A DNA stretch of 64,000 nucleotides, from the NCBI GenBank assembly GCA_963681505.1, contig OY811973.1:7108673-7172672 (forward strand), given 5' to 3'. The notes under the pieces were generated by a model, which was not told the origin of the DNA, ran no database searches, and saw nothing but the letters and a program-made list of their open reading frames with translations. Shown piece after piece: positions 1 through 10,309 of this stretch (its first letter is position 1; the number at the start of each line of letters is the position of its first letter). The position numbers were made by a program, and so were the translations under genes. This stretch comes from Eunapius fragilis. Its lineage: Eukaryota > Porifera > Demospongiae > Spongillida > Spongillidae.

Positions 1-36
1 ACTTCAAAATGCCTCTGTTCCTGGCAATGTTGTCAT

Positions 37-543
37 CTACCTAGGGCTGAACAATGCCGGAAGATTTTTCTCTGGATGTTTCACAGAGTGCACTAGCTGC
101 TCTGCCAATTGAAGAGAGCACTCGTGGTAGCTGGTCTTCTCATAGCTTGAAAACTTTTCTGATTTCTTCTGCCATGTCTGAAATGGCTTGGTGACAAGTG
201 CACCAGAACCCTTGCCAGTAGAGTCCGACATACCATTGAAAAGCAAACATGGCATGCAGAAAGCACCATTCAACTTTACGCTGTAGCACAGCCACTTATG
301 CTGGTCCAGCCAGACATAGTTAAAACTACGCTTGCATCCTCCAATGAATGTTCTCGGGAATTCGAACTGTGGATCAGGCTTAGAATGTTGACGCAGGTAC
401 GCAAACTTGTCATTTATTGACAGCGCTTGGACTTTCTGAGAAAGATCGGCTTCCATGGAGCAAGCAGAAACCAGATTGCCGATATAGAGTGACAATTGCC
501 CATCTGCGATGCCTGTGTTGTCACTCTTTGGAACACTTAACAC
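37..543 (-). mobile_element. hAT-type transposase fragment, TTF zinc-finger exon
   Basis: About 168 residues are open on the minus strand. The protein carries a TTF/ZMYM-type zinc finger: FPRTFIGG, then CKRSFNYVWL, WLCYS and FCMPCLLF, followed by a W..W..KSEKF..YE....H block. This module is found at the N-terminus of hAT transposases and of domesticated ZMYM/52-kDa-repressor-like proteins. The catalytic RNase H-like and C-terminal dimerisation regions would lie further along the minus strand, outside the window. The 3' end (LPALFSPR) is followed by a possible splice donor (AG/GTAGAT at about 38-43), so this may be one exon. The frame is also open upstream to about 590. The hAT assignment is by family resemblance; a host gene derived from one cannot be excluded. 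Confidence 0.6.
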
Positions 544-1123
544 ATCCGGATCTGGTTCTTCAAAATTCCCAGGTTCTATAAAAGTACATGTACGTGCGGC
601 GCAGTGATTTCTGGCTCGTTGGAATCCAATGCAACCAATTCACTAGCTTCGCACTCATCATCTCTACATTCCACTGCGGCAGCATTTGCTTCTGCGGAGC
701 TGGCTGTTGCCCATCACCCGTTGCCTTTCGTTTTGCAAAAAGGCATCAAGCGTCTGGCAAAAGGCAGTGGCTCGTTCACGCTCTCTTTTCTTTACCTGGG
801 AGCAACCCGGCATTGCCGATCGGTATATATATGTCCCGATTCTTAATAAATAAAGTATAACACTAATATTATAGTAAACTAAAATTGAACACTTCTACTG
901 TACTAGTATAGACGGGCCGGTCCTGGTGCGGATTGGTTAACCGTTTTCGGTTTAACTTGCAGGCAGCACTGGAATACATGTATAATTATTATACAGGTCA
1001 GAAGGCCTCTAATCGCCTCGGAGAGCGGCCGGGACCTGTACCATACTTCCGCATAAGCGGACCTTGACCTTCTGAGGGGGGGTTCGATCGAACTCCCCGA
1101 ACCCCCCCTGGCTACGGGCATGC
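544..1123. other. Spacer between two transposon pieces; GC-rich repeat end
   Basis: Positions 550-860 may hold the 5' part of the minus-strand hAT gene (an acidic stretch reading ALDSNEPEITAP), but no start is clear. Positions 1010-1121 are GC-rich with a near-palindrome (GGGTTCGATCGAACTCC at about 1079-1096) and a CCCCCCTGGCTACGGGC end, resembling the ends of the dispersed palindromes at 8850 and 37325. No host gene is seen. Confidence 0.35.
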
Positions 1124-1948
1124 CTATGGGTTAGTACTTGGACTGGACACACTTTGTTGAGAAGAGTTGGAGTCAACTACTCGTCGTTCCTGATTTTTCC
1201 ACTGTGAAACAGGGCCCCGCCTATCAATGTAGTATTCCAGACCAGTTCCATTTTTCTTTTTACGCACAATGTCATAAAGGCCACGAATATGAGTGCGTTC
1301 AGCAGCAGTATGGCTGGGGCGCACAAAAACGTTTTTGAATTTATCAGACTCTTTCAGAATCTTTGCCTTGCGTAGAACCACAGACCTCTGAGCAGCGTTG
1401 GCAACACGGACCTTGACTAAACGCGGTTTGACATTTGATCCCCCGTTTGTCTCTTTCCCTAGTCGAAAGGCATCAATTAGAAAAACACTATCTTCGCTCA
1501 ACGAATCAAAAATTTCTTTCACAAGGGCCTTATCTGTAACAGCACTGCCAGTTTCCTGAACTCCAGAAAGAATAATGCACAGCTTTTCGTCATGGGCCGA
1601 GATAGCCTCCTTTACCGCCTTGTCAACATCCACACCAGTATTACATACCGCTCCACATTGTGCAGGCAAAGACCCTCCAATAACCGCCTCAGTCTTTGCC
1701 ACAAACTCCACAAATTTCTGCTCAAGGTTAGAAACCCTGAGCGGCAAGTTCTTCAGTGAGGTTTCACAACTCGGACAAGGAGTACACACCTTCTTTACTA
1801 TAGGTAGGACGTCGCAACTAACCTTGGAAAACGTACTCGAACATTCAGAGTGAAAGTACAAACCACAGTAAGTGCAAGCCGATCCGTTCGGCTTTGTTAC
1901 GTCCACAGACTTACGCTCACAGACTAAGCACTGTTTACCCGGCGCCAT
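1124..1948 (-). mobile_element. Non-LTR retrotransposon ORF1 protein with PHD-like zinc finger
   Basis: The 274-residue reading frame starts with a Cys/His cluster at residues 8-60 (CLVC, CTYC, then H..C, then CTPCPSC) that has PHD-finger spacing. A short coiled segment follows (LPLRVSNLEQKFVEFVAKTE). The C-terminal half (about residues 122-225) reads LSGVQETG, FRLGKE, KPRLVKVRV and VFVRPSHTAAER, the RRM-like nucleic-acid-binding fold seen in ORF1 proteins of CR1/L2/L1-type LINEs. Such proteins bind the element RNA and form the particle used in target-primed reverse transcription. No reverse transcriptase frame lies beside it here, so this is an isolated or 5' piece. The ATG at 1946-1948 is a natural start because the zinc finger begins eight residues later. 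Confidence 0.75.
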
Positions 1949-2040
1949 TTTTTCAACATCAGTAGTGCTTAAGTATTTCTTCCATATTGTCTAGTCCATG
2001 CCATGTACATGTACATGCTGGGGGTATACAACTTTAGTGG

Positions 2041-2160
2041 TCAACATATTAACAATTTCTCTTTCTTTTCATTATGTGAATCCCACTCATCCATCATCAG
2101 TGGGTAAGTTATCCATGTGGACAGGATTTGTATTGATGATTGAGTAGCTTTCATTTGGAG
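2041..2160 (+). repeat. Intronic cassette with facing splice sites 3 nt apart (copy 1 of 6)
   Basis: A pyrimidine tract (TTTCTCTTTCTTTTC) leads to TCATCAG (ends 2100), then the triplet TGG, then GTAAGTTAT. Related copies with the same layout end their CAG at about 4789, 5317, 5709, 34052 and 34628, each followed by exactly three bases and GTAAGTT. Two further copies are altered: about 4477 has lost the CAG and triplet, and 34350 has a poor donor. The surrounding 100 bp or so is also repeated. Confidence 0.6.
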
Positions 2161-2476
2161 TGCTCAAAAAGTATGTTAGAACAAAGAAATCAGTAAAAAA
2201 TTTTTTTCTTAAGGATAACGAATGTATGTACTGCTGTGACCATCACCAAGCCTGCAGATGATGATAGAACAGATATGTGTAATCGTCATGTATTAATGTG
2301 TTAATAATTTAATTTCTTTGTGGGACTGTCCTGTGCACAGCCCTTTTCAGTTAGACATTAATAGAGGACAATGAGGACACCAGTCGCTATACACTTGCAT
2401 CAATTCAAGGTGTTAACTAAATATTTCTTCCATATGTCTAGTGCCATGTAAATATACATGCTGGGGGTATACAATA

Positions 2477-2955
2477 CCCGGGTGAAAAAATACACGTTGT
2501 AACGCGTTATAACGCGTGAAAATGGGACATAAATAACGCCAAACACGCGATTTTCAAGATGATTATCTCCTTGATTGTGCAATACAATGGAGTAGAATTT
2601 TGCCTATACACAAAGCGGTCCAGTGTGTATAAAGTTCCAAAGACTGGTTGGTTTGGCATGCATCGCTCCGATGATATTCACATTCAATGTACTAGCTTAA
2701 TTTCGCGGGCTTTTGTATACTTTCCCGCGAAATCAAGTTCGTACTTGAATGTGAATATCTTCGGAATGATGCATGCCAAACCAACCAGTCTTTGGAACTT
2801 TATACACACTGGACCGCTTTGTGTATAGGCAAAATTCTACTCTATTGTATTGCACAATCAAGGAGATAATCATCTTGAAAATCGCGTGTTTTGGCGTTAT
2901 TTATGTCCCATTTTCACGCGTTATAACGCGTTACAACGTGTATTTTTCACCCGGG
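2477..2955. mobile_element. Foldback MITE, about 479 bp, TA target duplication
   Basis: The two halves are near-perfect reverse complements, about 220 bp per arm around a short centre near 2700-2730. The ends read CCCGGGTGAAAAA and TTTTTCACCCGGG and are flanked on both sides by TA. The flanks match sequence that is continuous at about 4170-4215 and 6515-6560, which supports insertion into a pre-existing repeat. No transposase is encoded. TA duplication fits a Tc1/mariner-type mobiliser, but the family is not identified. Confidence 0.8.
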
Positions 2956-3203
2956 TAGTTAATGAGGAGAGTAGTTTGTATGTAGAGTGGTCTAAAAGTA
3001 GTAATGGGGAGGTGGTGACTGCATATCAACTGCTGCTATGGGAAGAACGGACATGTTTATTTATGTGTTTATGGGAATATCATGTGCAAGAAAGAATATT
3101 ACCTATTGGTATGTAGTGTTGAATTAGTTAATTTAACATGTTGTCACCTCATTGATGCATGTGTATTGCACTGCTTTTCTTTACCCTCACCTCCCATATG
3201 TAG

Positions 3204-3287
3204 GGGACACCACTGTATATGGCAGCTCAAAATGGTCATACAGCTGTGGTGGAGATCCTTGTAAAGGCAGGAGCTGATGTGAACGAA
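3204..3287 (+). CDS. Ankyrin-repeat exon, kinase gene I (copy a)
   Basis: This 84-bp exon encodes 28 residues: TPLYMAAQNGHTAVVEILV followed by KAGADVNE. That is most of one ankyrin repeat (TPLxxAAxxGH, VVxxLLxxGADVN). The acceptor is CATATGTAG at 3203 and the donor is GTGAGTGA at 3288. Both ends are phase 0, so the exon can be added or skipped without changing frame. Nearly identical exons lie at 3950, 6278 and 35835. It belongs to the ankyrin/coiled-coil/kinase gene that ends at 18366; ankyrin repeats there would mediate protein-protein contacts. The first exons of gene I were not found upstream, where transposon sequence fills the window. Confidence 0.8.
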
Positions 3288-3439
3288 GTGAGTGATGTAG
3301 GGTGTGGTGAAGTACTAACAAGCAGAAGAAGAAGGGTTGATCCAAATACATTGTATTCATTGTCTTGCAGCAATGCACGGTCTTTCTTCCATATTGTCTA
3401 GTCCATGCCATGTGGTGGTTTGATGTTTTGGTGAATGAT

Positions 3440-3830
3440 AATGTGCTAAATAACCCTGAGGGGGAACATCCCCTGGGCAAAGGCCTCACTTCCATTCAAC
3501 CATTTCCCTTCAGTTAACCCCAATCTAACATTATGTCCACTACTACAGTTTTGACTTGGTTCTGTGTCATAACAAAAATACTTGTGCCCACGTCTTGCAC
3601 TCTGTTCACCTGTTATTTGCTGCCATTTTTCTTCTTATCCTTCATTCTGCCACAAAGAACTGGAGCTAGTAACGTTGTCCAAGAACCTTAACAGCACCAA
3701 TCGCTTCAGCATATATCTGGATTTTATCTTTAGTTCTCCTATATGTCACCGACTTTCTCACAAAGAATGTTTTTACAAGAATTGGTTTTGTCCTCATGCT
3801 TGTAGTTTCCATGCTCATTGCCACTAGATT
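3440..3830. repeat. Inter-unit marker repeat with MITE end
   Basis: The segment beginning GTGCTAAATAACCCTGAGGG recurs at 31136 and 60430 in the same orientation, so it marks equivalent points of the three tandem units. It contains a pyrimidine-rich stretch and, at about 3735-3780, a piece of the foldback MITE end (ACTTTCTCACAAAGAATGTTTTT) that is complete at 14014. No coding evidence. Confidence 0.6.
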
Positions 3831-3949
3831 TTGTTCGATCTGATGTGAATGTGAACAACAATCAGTGCATTGTTTAATTCCACATGTTGTCACCTCATTG
3901 ATACATGTGTATTGCACTACTTTTCTTTACCCTCACCTCCCATATGTAG

Positions 3950-4033
3950 AGGACACCATTGTATGTGGCAGCTCAAAATGGTCATACAGCTGTGGTGGAG
4001 ATCCTTGTAAAGGCAGGAGCTGATGTGAACACA
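3950..4033 (+). CDS. Ankyrin-repeat exon, kinase gene I (copy b)
   Basis: A second 84-bp ankyrin exon encodes TPLYVAAQNGHTAVVEILV then KAGADVNT. Acceptor CATATGTAG ends at 3949 and donor GTGAGTG begins at 4034; phase 0 at both ends. It differs from the exon at 3204 at only a few codons, which points to recent local duplication of exon plus flanking intron. If all three gene I copies are spliced in, they add three near-identical repeats in tandem. Confidence 0.8.
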
Positions 4034-6277
4034 GTGAGTGATGTAGGGTGTGGTGAAGTACTAACAGGCAGAAGAAGAAGGGTTGATCCAAATACATTGT
4101 ATTCATTGTCTTGCATCAATACAAGGTGCTATCTTCCATATTGTCTAGTCCATACCATGTACATGTACATGCTGGGGGTATACAACATTAGTGGTATTTG
4201 TAATGAGGAGAGTAGTTTGTATGTAAAGTGATCTATAAGTAGTAATGGGGAGGTGGTGACTACATATCAACAGCTGCTATGAGAACAGACATGTTTTTTC
4301 ATGTGTTAATAACATTTTTATGGGAATGTCATGTGCAATAAAGAGTATTACCTACATGTATGTGTATGTTAAATGGTTAAATAACTCCTGTTATTCATTT
4401 ATATGCTGGGGAAGTACAAAAAAACACTGGTCAACACATTAACAATTTCTCTTTCTTTTCATTATGTGAATCCCACTCACCCATCATAAGTTATGCATGT
4501 GGACAGTATTTGTATTGATGATTGAGTAGTTTGTGTATAGAGTGATCCAAAAGTAGCAATGGGGAGGTGGGGACTGCATATAAATCATTCATCAGGTTCA
4601 TTAATAACTGGCTGCATCATTGCATCAATCCTATATTTGTTCATGCAATACATGTATGTGAGTAGTAATTATTATATTTATCCAAATGGACTTAGTGTTA
4701 AATTATACCCGAGTGTCTTGTATACTTGGTAATAGCCTTTGTTTCTTTCCTGCATATGACATCTGTGAATGTCACTCATCCATCATCAGGTGGTAAGTTA
4801 TGCATGTGGACAGGATTTGTATTGATGATTGAGTAGCTTTCATTTAGAGTGCTCAAAAAGTATGTAAAAACCAAGAAAACCAGTAAAAGAATTAGCGTAT
4901 TGATAATGTACGTATGTACTGCTTTGACCTGCATATGACCATCACTAAGCTGGTAGAACAGACATATGTGTAATTGTCATGTATTAATGTTAATTTCTTT
5001 GTTGGACTGTCCTGTGCTCAGCCCTTTTCAGCTGGACATTAGGGTCCATAATTAGACTATACCATATACCAACAAAATCCATTGTGCCTTGATGCACCAC
5101 CACCTCATTATAATGGTGCTTTTTGAAGGAGCTGTATCACGTTCATCTTATCATCAAATGCCTGTTACACCATCAAATGGAATATCGTCATAGTAGTTAC
5201 TATACCATATGTGTACTCATCATATTTTAATGCATGGTTTTATGCTAGAGAACATTGGTCTACACATTAACAATTTCTCTTTCTTTTCATTATGTGAATC
5301 ACACTCATCCATCATCAGGAGGTAAGTTATGCATGTGGACAGGATTTGTATTGATGATTGAGTAGTTTTTATGTACAGTGGTCTAAAAGTAATTAATCAT
5401 AATGTTTTTATCTGTAAAAATTCATTTGGATAACGGCCAGTCGAGATCTATGGTTATAGATACATGACAGCAGTAAGGTTGTGCTATGAACACCATGTAA
5501 GGTGTGGTGAAGTACTAAAAGTGATGGTTATCCAAGTAGGATGTATCAAGGCAAAATTAAATTTTTATTAGTACTGCTTAAGTATTTCTTCCATATTGTC
5601 TAGTCCATGCCATGTACATGTACATGCTGGGGGTATACAACTTTAGTGGTCAACATATTAACAATTTCTCTTTCTTTTCATTATGTGAATCCCACTCATC
5701 CATCACCAGGGGGTAAGTTATGCATGTGGACAGGATTTGTATTGATGATTGAGTAGCTTTCATTTGGAGTGCTCAAAAAGTATGTTAGAACAAAGAAATC
5801 AGTAAAAAAAATTTGCTTAAGGATAACGTACGTATGTACTGCTTTGACCATCACCAAGCCTGCAGATGATGATAGAACAGACATGTGTAATCGTCATGTA
5901 TTAATGTGTTAATAATTTCTCTGTGGGACTGTCCTGTGCACAGCCCTTTTCAGCTAGACATTAATAGAGGACAATGAGGACACCAGTCGCTATACACTTG
6001 CTGCATGCATCAGGCTTGGCCTTTATACATGACTGTCCCAGTGAGATTTTGGTGATAACAAAATTATAGTTACTATTTGTAAGGATATGATATACTGGTA
6101 GTATTAATGTTACCAAAGAATTGGTTTTGTCCTTATGCTTGTAGTTTCCATGCTCATTGCCACTAGATTTTGTTCCATCTGATGTGAATGTGAACAACAA
6201 TCAGTGCATTGTTTAATTCCACATGTTGTCACCTCATTGATGCATATGTATTGCTTTCTTTACCCTCCCATATGTAG
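4034..6277 (+). other. Intron of kinase gene I, built from repeated blocks
   Basis: No exon is recognised. The intron is made of blocks repeated elsewhere in the ankyrin introns: the three-base splice-site cassette (about 4789, 5317, 5709), a block beginning CTTCCATATTGTCTAGTCCATG (1980, 3386, 4135, 5590) and a block ending in CCTGTGCACAGCCC (about 2340, 5940). A block at 5968-6060 matches the end of the candidate exon at 35330. Confidence 0.5.
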
Positions 6278-6361
6278 AGGACACCACTGTATTTGGCAGC
6301 TCAAAATGGTCATACAGCTGTGGTGGAGATTCTTGTAAAGGCAGGAGCTGATGTGAACAAA
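6278..6361 (+). CDS. Ankyrin-repeat exon, kinase gene I (copy c)
   Basis: A third 84-bp ankyrin exon encodes TPLYLAAQNGHTAVVEILV then KAGADVNK. Acceptor TATGTAG ends at 6277 and donor GTGAGTG starts at 6362; phase 0 at both ends. It occupies the position corresponding to 35835 in gene II, so copies a and b are extra in gene I. Confidence 0.8.
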
Positions 6362-7650
6362 GTGAGTGATGTAGGGTGTGGTGAAGTACTAACAAGCAGA
6401 AGAAGAAGGGTTGATCCAAATACATTGTATTCATTGTCTTGCATCAATGCAAGGTGTTAACTAAATATTTTGGTCCATATGTCTAGTCCATGCCATGTAC
6501 GTGTACATGCTGGGGGTATACAACACTAGTCGTATTTGTAATGAGGAGAGTAGTTTGTATGTAGAGTGATCTAAAAGTAGTAATGGGAAGGTGGTGACTA
6601 CATATCAACTGCTGCTATGGGAAGAACAGACATGTTTAATTATGTGTTTATGGGAATGTCATGTGCAAGTAAGAATATTACCTATTGGTATGTAGTGTTC
6701 ATGTTTGTGGACAGTCATGATTGTGTGCTTGTAGAATGATCTAAAAGTAGCAATGTGGAGGTGGTGACTATCATCAGGTTAAAAAATAACTGTAGGCTAC
6801 TTAATTATGTTAATCAATGTGTACTTTTTTATTCAACATGGAATCGAGTATGATCTACCGCATATTATAAAATATTGTCATTAAAATGTATCACGGTTAA
6901 ATCGCTATAACATCCCAACGGTTAACGCTATACACTTCCTATTTTCAATACTTCATACTACACCATTTCTCTGATTTTGGGGTCTTGCACTAGCTTTGTG
7001 CCATTGTTGCAATGTTCGATACCCCTTGGGGTTCAAACAGGTCGTATCTTCCTGCAGGAAAGTTCAACTCATTTGTTATATACTTAGAGAGATCCTGTAT
7101 CCATTGATGTATCCTGTTCGTGAAATTTTCCTTGATCCGTTACAGAGATATTGCTGTGCAAATTTTATGTTCAATCCGTACCATTGTATAAGCATGATTA
7201 TTCAAGCTTCGTTGATAACCTACGCCTACATAACATCACATGAGTGTATTAGTACACTACACCAATGCCACGTGATTTATAACATGGTATGAATAATTCA
7301 AGCTTGACAACCACGGCAATGTCATGTGATCATGCTAGAGCTCTATTCTAATCCAACAACTTATTTATGTCGACTAGTTCAATTTGCATGTGCGTGCGCG
7401 GGGAGGGGGGGGGGGGGAGTTTTCCCTCCCTCAAATGAGGTCACCTTCACCATACCGTACAGGAGCGGATAATTCAGAGCCTGAAACGTACAGCACCCCC
7501 TCACCTCCTCACCTCAAACCACCACCCACCACTTTTCATGTAGGGCGATTTTTGTATCGCAGGTCCTCCCTTCTCAAGTATTCTACATGTATATCCGCCC
7601 CTGCCATATGATGCATGTATTTGTTGTAAAGTCACCTCTTAACTAAATTC
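6362..7650 (+). other. Intron of gene I with dispersed repeat and G-rich tract
   Basis: Positions 6830-7090 hold, in reverse orientation, a dispersed repeat also present at about 10140-10300 and 38520-38700 (same orientation) and at 16060-16320, 40870-41150 and partly 41880-42010 (opposite orientation). Its core GGGTTTGAACCCC resembles a tRNA B box, so a SINE origin is possible but unproven. Positions 7398-7420 are a G-rich tract shared with 36677-36698 in unit 2. No exon is recognised. Confidence 0.4.
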
Positions 7651-8107
7651 GATGTGTAACACAACTGAAGATGAGCTCGGCTTGGTTGGTTCTGCGCATA
7701 TGAGTTCGAAAGGTACAATCATATATTGCAATTGCAGTTTTGAAGGTGGTGATGATGGCTATGATAGTGATGACTGCAGTGATGATGGTGAAAGTAGAGG
7801 TGGTAGGCCTGCTGAGTCTCCCACATTTACTCATCATTACATATAGGGTCGGATTTTCAAAAAAGGTAATTTGGGAACCCGCAATACAAAAAGCAGTGTG
7901 TGTGTGCATGTGCGAGGGGAAGAACCTTATCATATAGTTAGTAAATGCTTGAGACTCAGCAGGCCTACCACCTCTACTATAGCCATCATCACTACACTCA
8001 TCGCTATCATAGCCACCATCACCACCTTCAAAACTGCAATTGCAATATACAATCGTATGTGCAGAACCAACTGAGTCAAGCTCGTCTTTAGTTGTGTTGC
8101 ATGTCAT
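7651..8107. repeat. Inverted duplication of a small acidic coding-like segment
   Basis: Two arms of about 180 bp (7651-7830 and about 7945-8107) are inverted around a loop of about 110 bp. Both arms read the same protein outward-in: the left arm (plus strand) gives CSFEGGDDGYDSDDCSDDGE then SRGGRPAES, and the right arm (minus strand) gives CSFEGGDGGYDSDECSDDGY then SRGGRPAES. The changes between arms are in-frame substitutions. Unit 2 keeps only one arm (36925-37043). No known domain; it may be an exon fragment trapped in an inverted repeat. Confidence 0.6.
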
Positions 8108-8849
8108 CATATCACTTTTATCTACAGAATAACAGTACAACACCACAAATCATGTCAGGAAGGGGTGGGGGGAACGTTACAGTGGTAGTCAAGCTTGAAT
8201 TAGTCATACATGTTTACTGCAATACAGCTTAAATCAAATGACATTGTTGTAGTGTACTAATGCGAATACACTCTCTCATGGGTATGGATGGTTATCAACG
8301 AAGCTTGAATCTCTCATTAATGTATTCAATTGCATTTTATTCAATGACTTCCTTAACATGTTTACATGTGCATGGGTGAGCGTACCCCTGCATAGTAGCC
8401 ATTTTGTGTCATCATGATATGAATAGAAATGAAAGCACTGTGGTATTGATGTAGCGGTGATGTAGACATATATGCATTACAATTTCCATTATAAAAGGCC
8501 AATATCATTCCTTAAAATTATTAATTTAAATACATTACATTTGGCCTCCAGGACATCCTTTGATTTTGTGTATTCTCTCCTAACTATATTTCGATCCATT
8601 CACTTATGTTACAAATAAGAACATAACATTGATATGCAAGGCTAAACCATCTTTCATGATCCACTAACTGAGGTCCCTTACTGATTGATGCTTCAAATGC
8701 TTTTATTACCATAACCTGGAAACTCTGCTAAATATCCAACACCTCTGCTCATATTTATCTAATGTTATTATCAAACTTATTGTGATAATACTGTAGATGG
8801 AGGTATATTGATCCAGCACGCTCTCAGGTTTTTGTTTCTACAACTGATT
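8108..8849 (+). other. Intron of gene I, no gene seen
   Basis: AT-rich sequence shared with unit 2 from about 8560 onward (matching 37040-37320). No splice-bounded coding segment or known repeat end was recognised. Confidence 0.4.
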
Positions 8850-8971
8850 CCAGGCCCATAGCCAGAGTGGGTTCGTAACCAAGGAAACCCGTAAAATAGC
8901 TAGTATAATCTGATGTTACTAGCTATCTTAAGGGTTTCGTTGGTTACGAACCCCCTCTGACTACGGCCCTG
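8850..8971. mobile_element. 122-bp palindromic MITE
   Basis: The ends CCAGGCCCATAGCCAGAG and CTCTGACTACGGCCCTGG and the inner blocks GGTTCGTAACCAAGGAAACC / GGTTTCGTTGGTTACGAACC are reverse complements around a centre near 8915. An orthologous copy sits at 37325-37447, so insertion predates the unit duplication. Confidence 0.75.
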
Positions 8972-9356
8972 GATTCATGGCTTTCATAAAGCTGAAAGAT
9001 GTCTGCAATGTTACAACAGATAGCTACACTGTACCTAGCAACATAGTGGTTAGAGGCAGTACACCTCCTTTGGGGCTATTAGAGAGCTGTTGTAGAACAG
9101 TTTAAGTGTAGACATCTGCTTATGATGCTGGGAAGTAAACAGTGTTGTTACCAACAGAGAAACTCTCCAGGACTCATATGCTTCCCTTGTTTAATAACAG
9201 TTGGAATGTTTGATGAGGCAATGGTGGAAGAATTATACATGTAGCCCAACCTGGAAGAGCAAATTTCCATTCCCAATTGTTGCTGAATGCAATCTATCAT
9301 CAGTGTAACTATAACTGTACATGTATGAGATATATTATTGTGTTATCTCTTCCTAG

Positions 9357-9461
9357 ACCTGTGATGGGTCCACTCCACTACACATGGCTGCTGAGAAGGG
9401 TCACCATGAAGTGGTGGCAGTCCTGGTGGCATATAATGCTGACACTACCATAAAGAATAAG
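9357..9461 (+). CDS. Ankyrin-repeat exon, kinase gene I (last full repeat)
   Basis: This 105-bp exon encodes 35 residues, TCDGSTPLHMAAEKGHHEVV then AVLVAYNADTTIKNK. It is one whole ankyrin repeat (TPLHMAA, GH, VV, LV), with the terminal GAD motif weakened to NAD. Acceptor CTTCCTAG ends at 9356 and donor GTACTC starts at 9462; phase 0 at both ends. The gene II counterpart at 37851 is almost identical. The following exon continues the helix, so this is the start of the capping region. Confidence 0.85.
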
Positions 9462-9848
9462 GTACTCTACATGTGTCATGCATGATGTATGACATTCACA
9501 AGTATGCACAAGTGTGATGTAACCAGGCACTTCATGATGGATGGAATAGCATATTAATTTTCACAATGTGTGCAATAACTTCATCACCATGGATGTACAT
9601 GTACCTAATTTCTCTACTGCCAATTTCTTAGCTTTATTGATCTTAAATAATATGCAGTTGTATTGATCATATGATCATAAGCACACTGTGGAAATGGGCA
9701 CCAATAGCATTATTCCATACATACCAGATGGACATGCACAATGCATACATGGCACCACTGAGTACTATAGAAGTCATGGTCCTAATATGTACCATCACAA
9801 GTGAATGTTCATGTGCTACATATTAAGATCAACTTGTATTTCATGTAG

Positions 9849-9917
9849 GATAATAAGACGGCCTTTGATATGATGGTAAATAAATATCAACAAGAGCTTT
9901 CTCTATTATTTTCAAAG
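9849..9917 (+). CDS. Ankyrin C-cap exon, kinase gene I
   Basis: A 69-bp exon encodes 23 residues, DNKTAFDMMVNKYQQELSLL then FSK. KTAFDMM is the degenerate start of an ankyrin repeat, as expected for a C-terminal cap. Acceptor ATGTAG ends at 9848 and donor GTAAGTAAG starts at 9918; phase 0 at both ends. The counterpart is 38254-38322. Confidence 0.8.
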
Positions 9918-10309
9918 GTAAGTAAGCATTCCTGTATTTTTTATTATTCATTAAAAGAAGTACATGTACATGTATTTGAAATACTGTAGTTATCAAATGT
10001 AGATAGTCTACATGGATGAAATTTATGCATGTCCTCCGCTTATTAAACTGATAGTTATATATTTAAATTAGAGACATTTCACAAAAAAAAAACCTTCGTG
10101 TTTATTGATATAAAGTCATAAAAATGATTGATTTAAATTTGCTACATCTCCCATACGGTAAACCCTACTGACTTCCTATTTTCAACAGTTCATACTACAT
10201 GGAAAAATACATTTCGGGGTTTAGCATTAGCTTAGAGCCAGTGTTGTAATTTCCAATGCCCCGTGGGGTCCATACCCGCCATGGAAGTGTAAAATGCAAG
10301 GAAAAATGA

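Noticed and set aside
1075-1105. Possible tRNA T-arm (GGTTCGATC)
   Set aside because: No acceptor stem or anticodon arm around it; it is part of a palindromic repeat end.
7652-7846. Stand-alone 64-codon acidic protein
   Set aside because: No splice borders or start conservation; better described as one arm of an inverted duplication.
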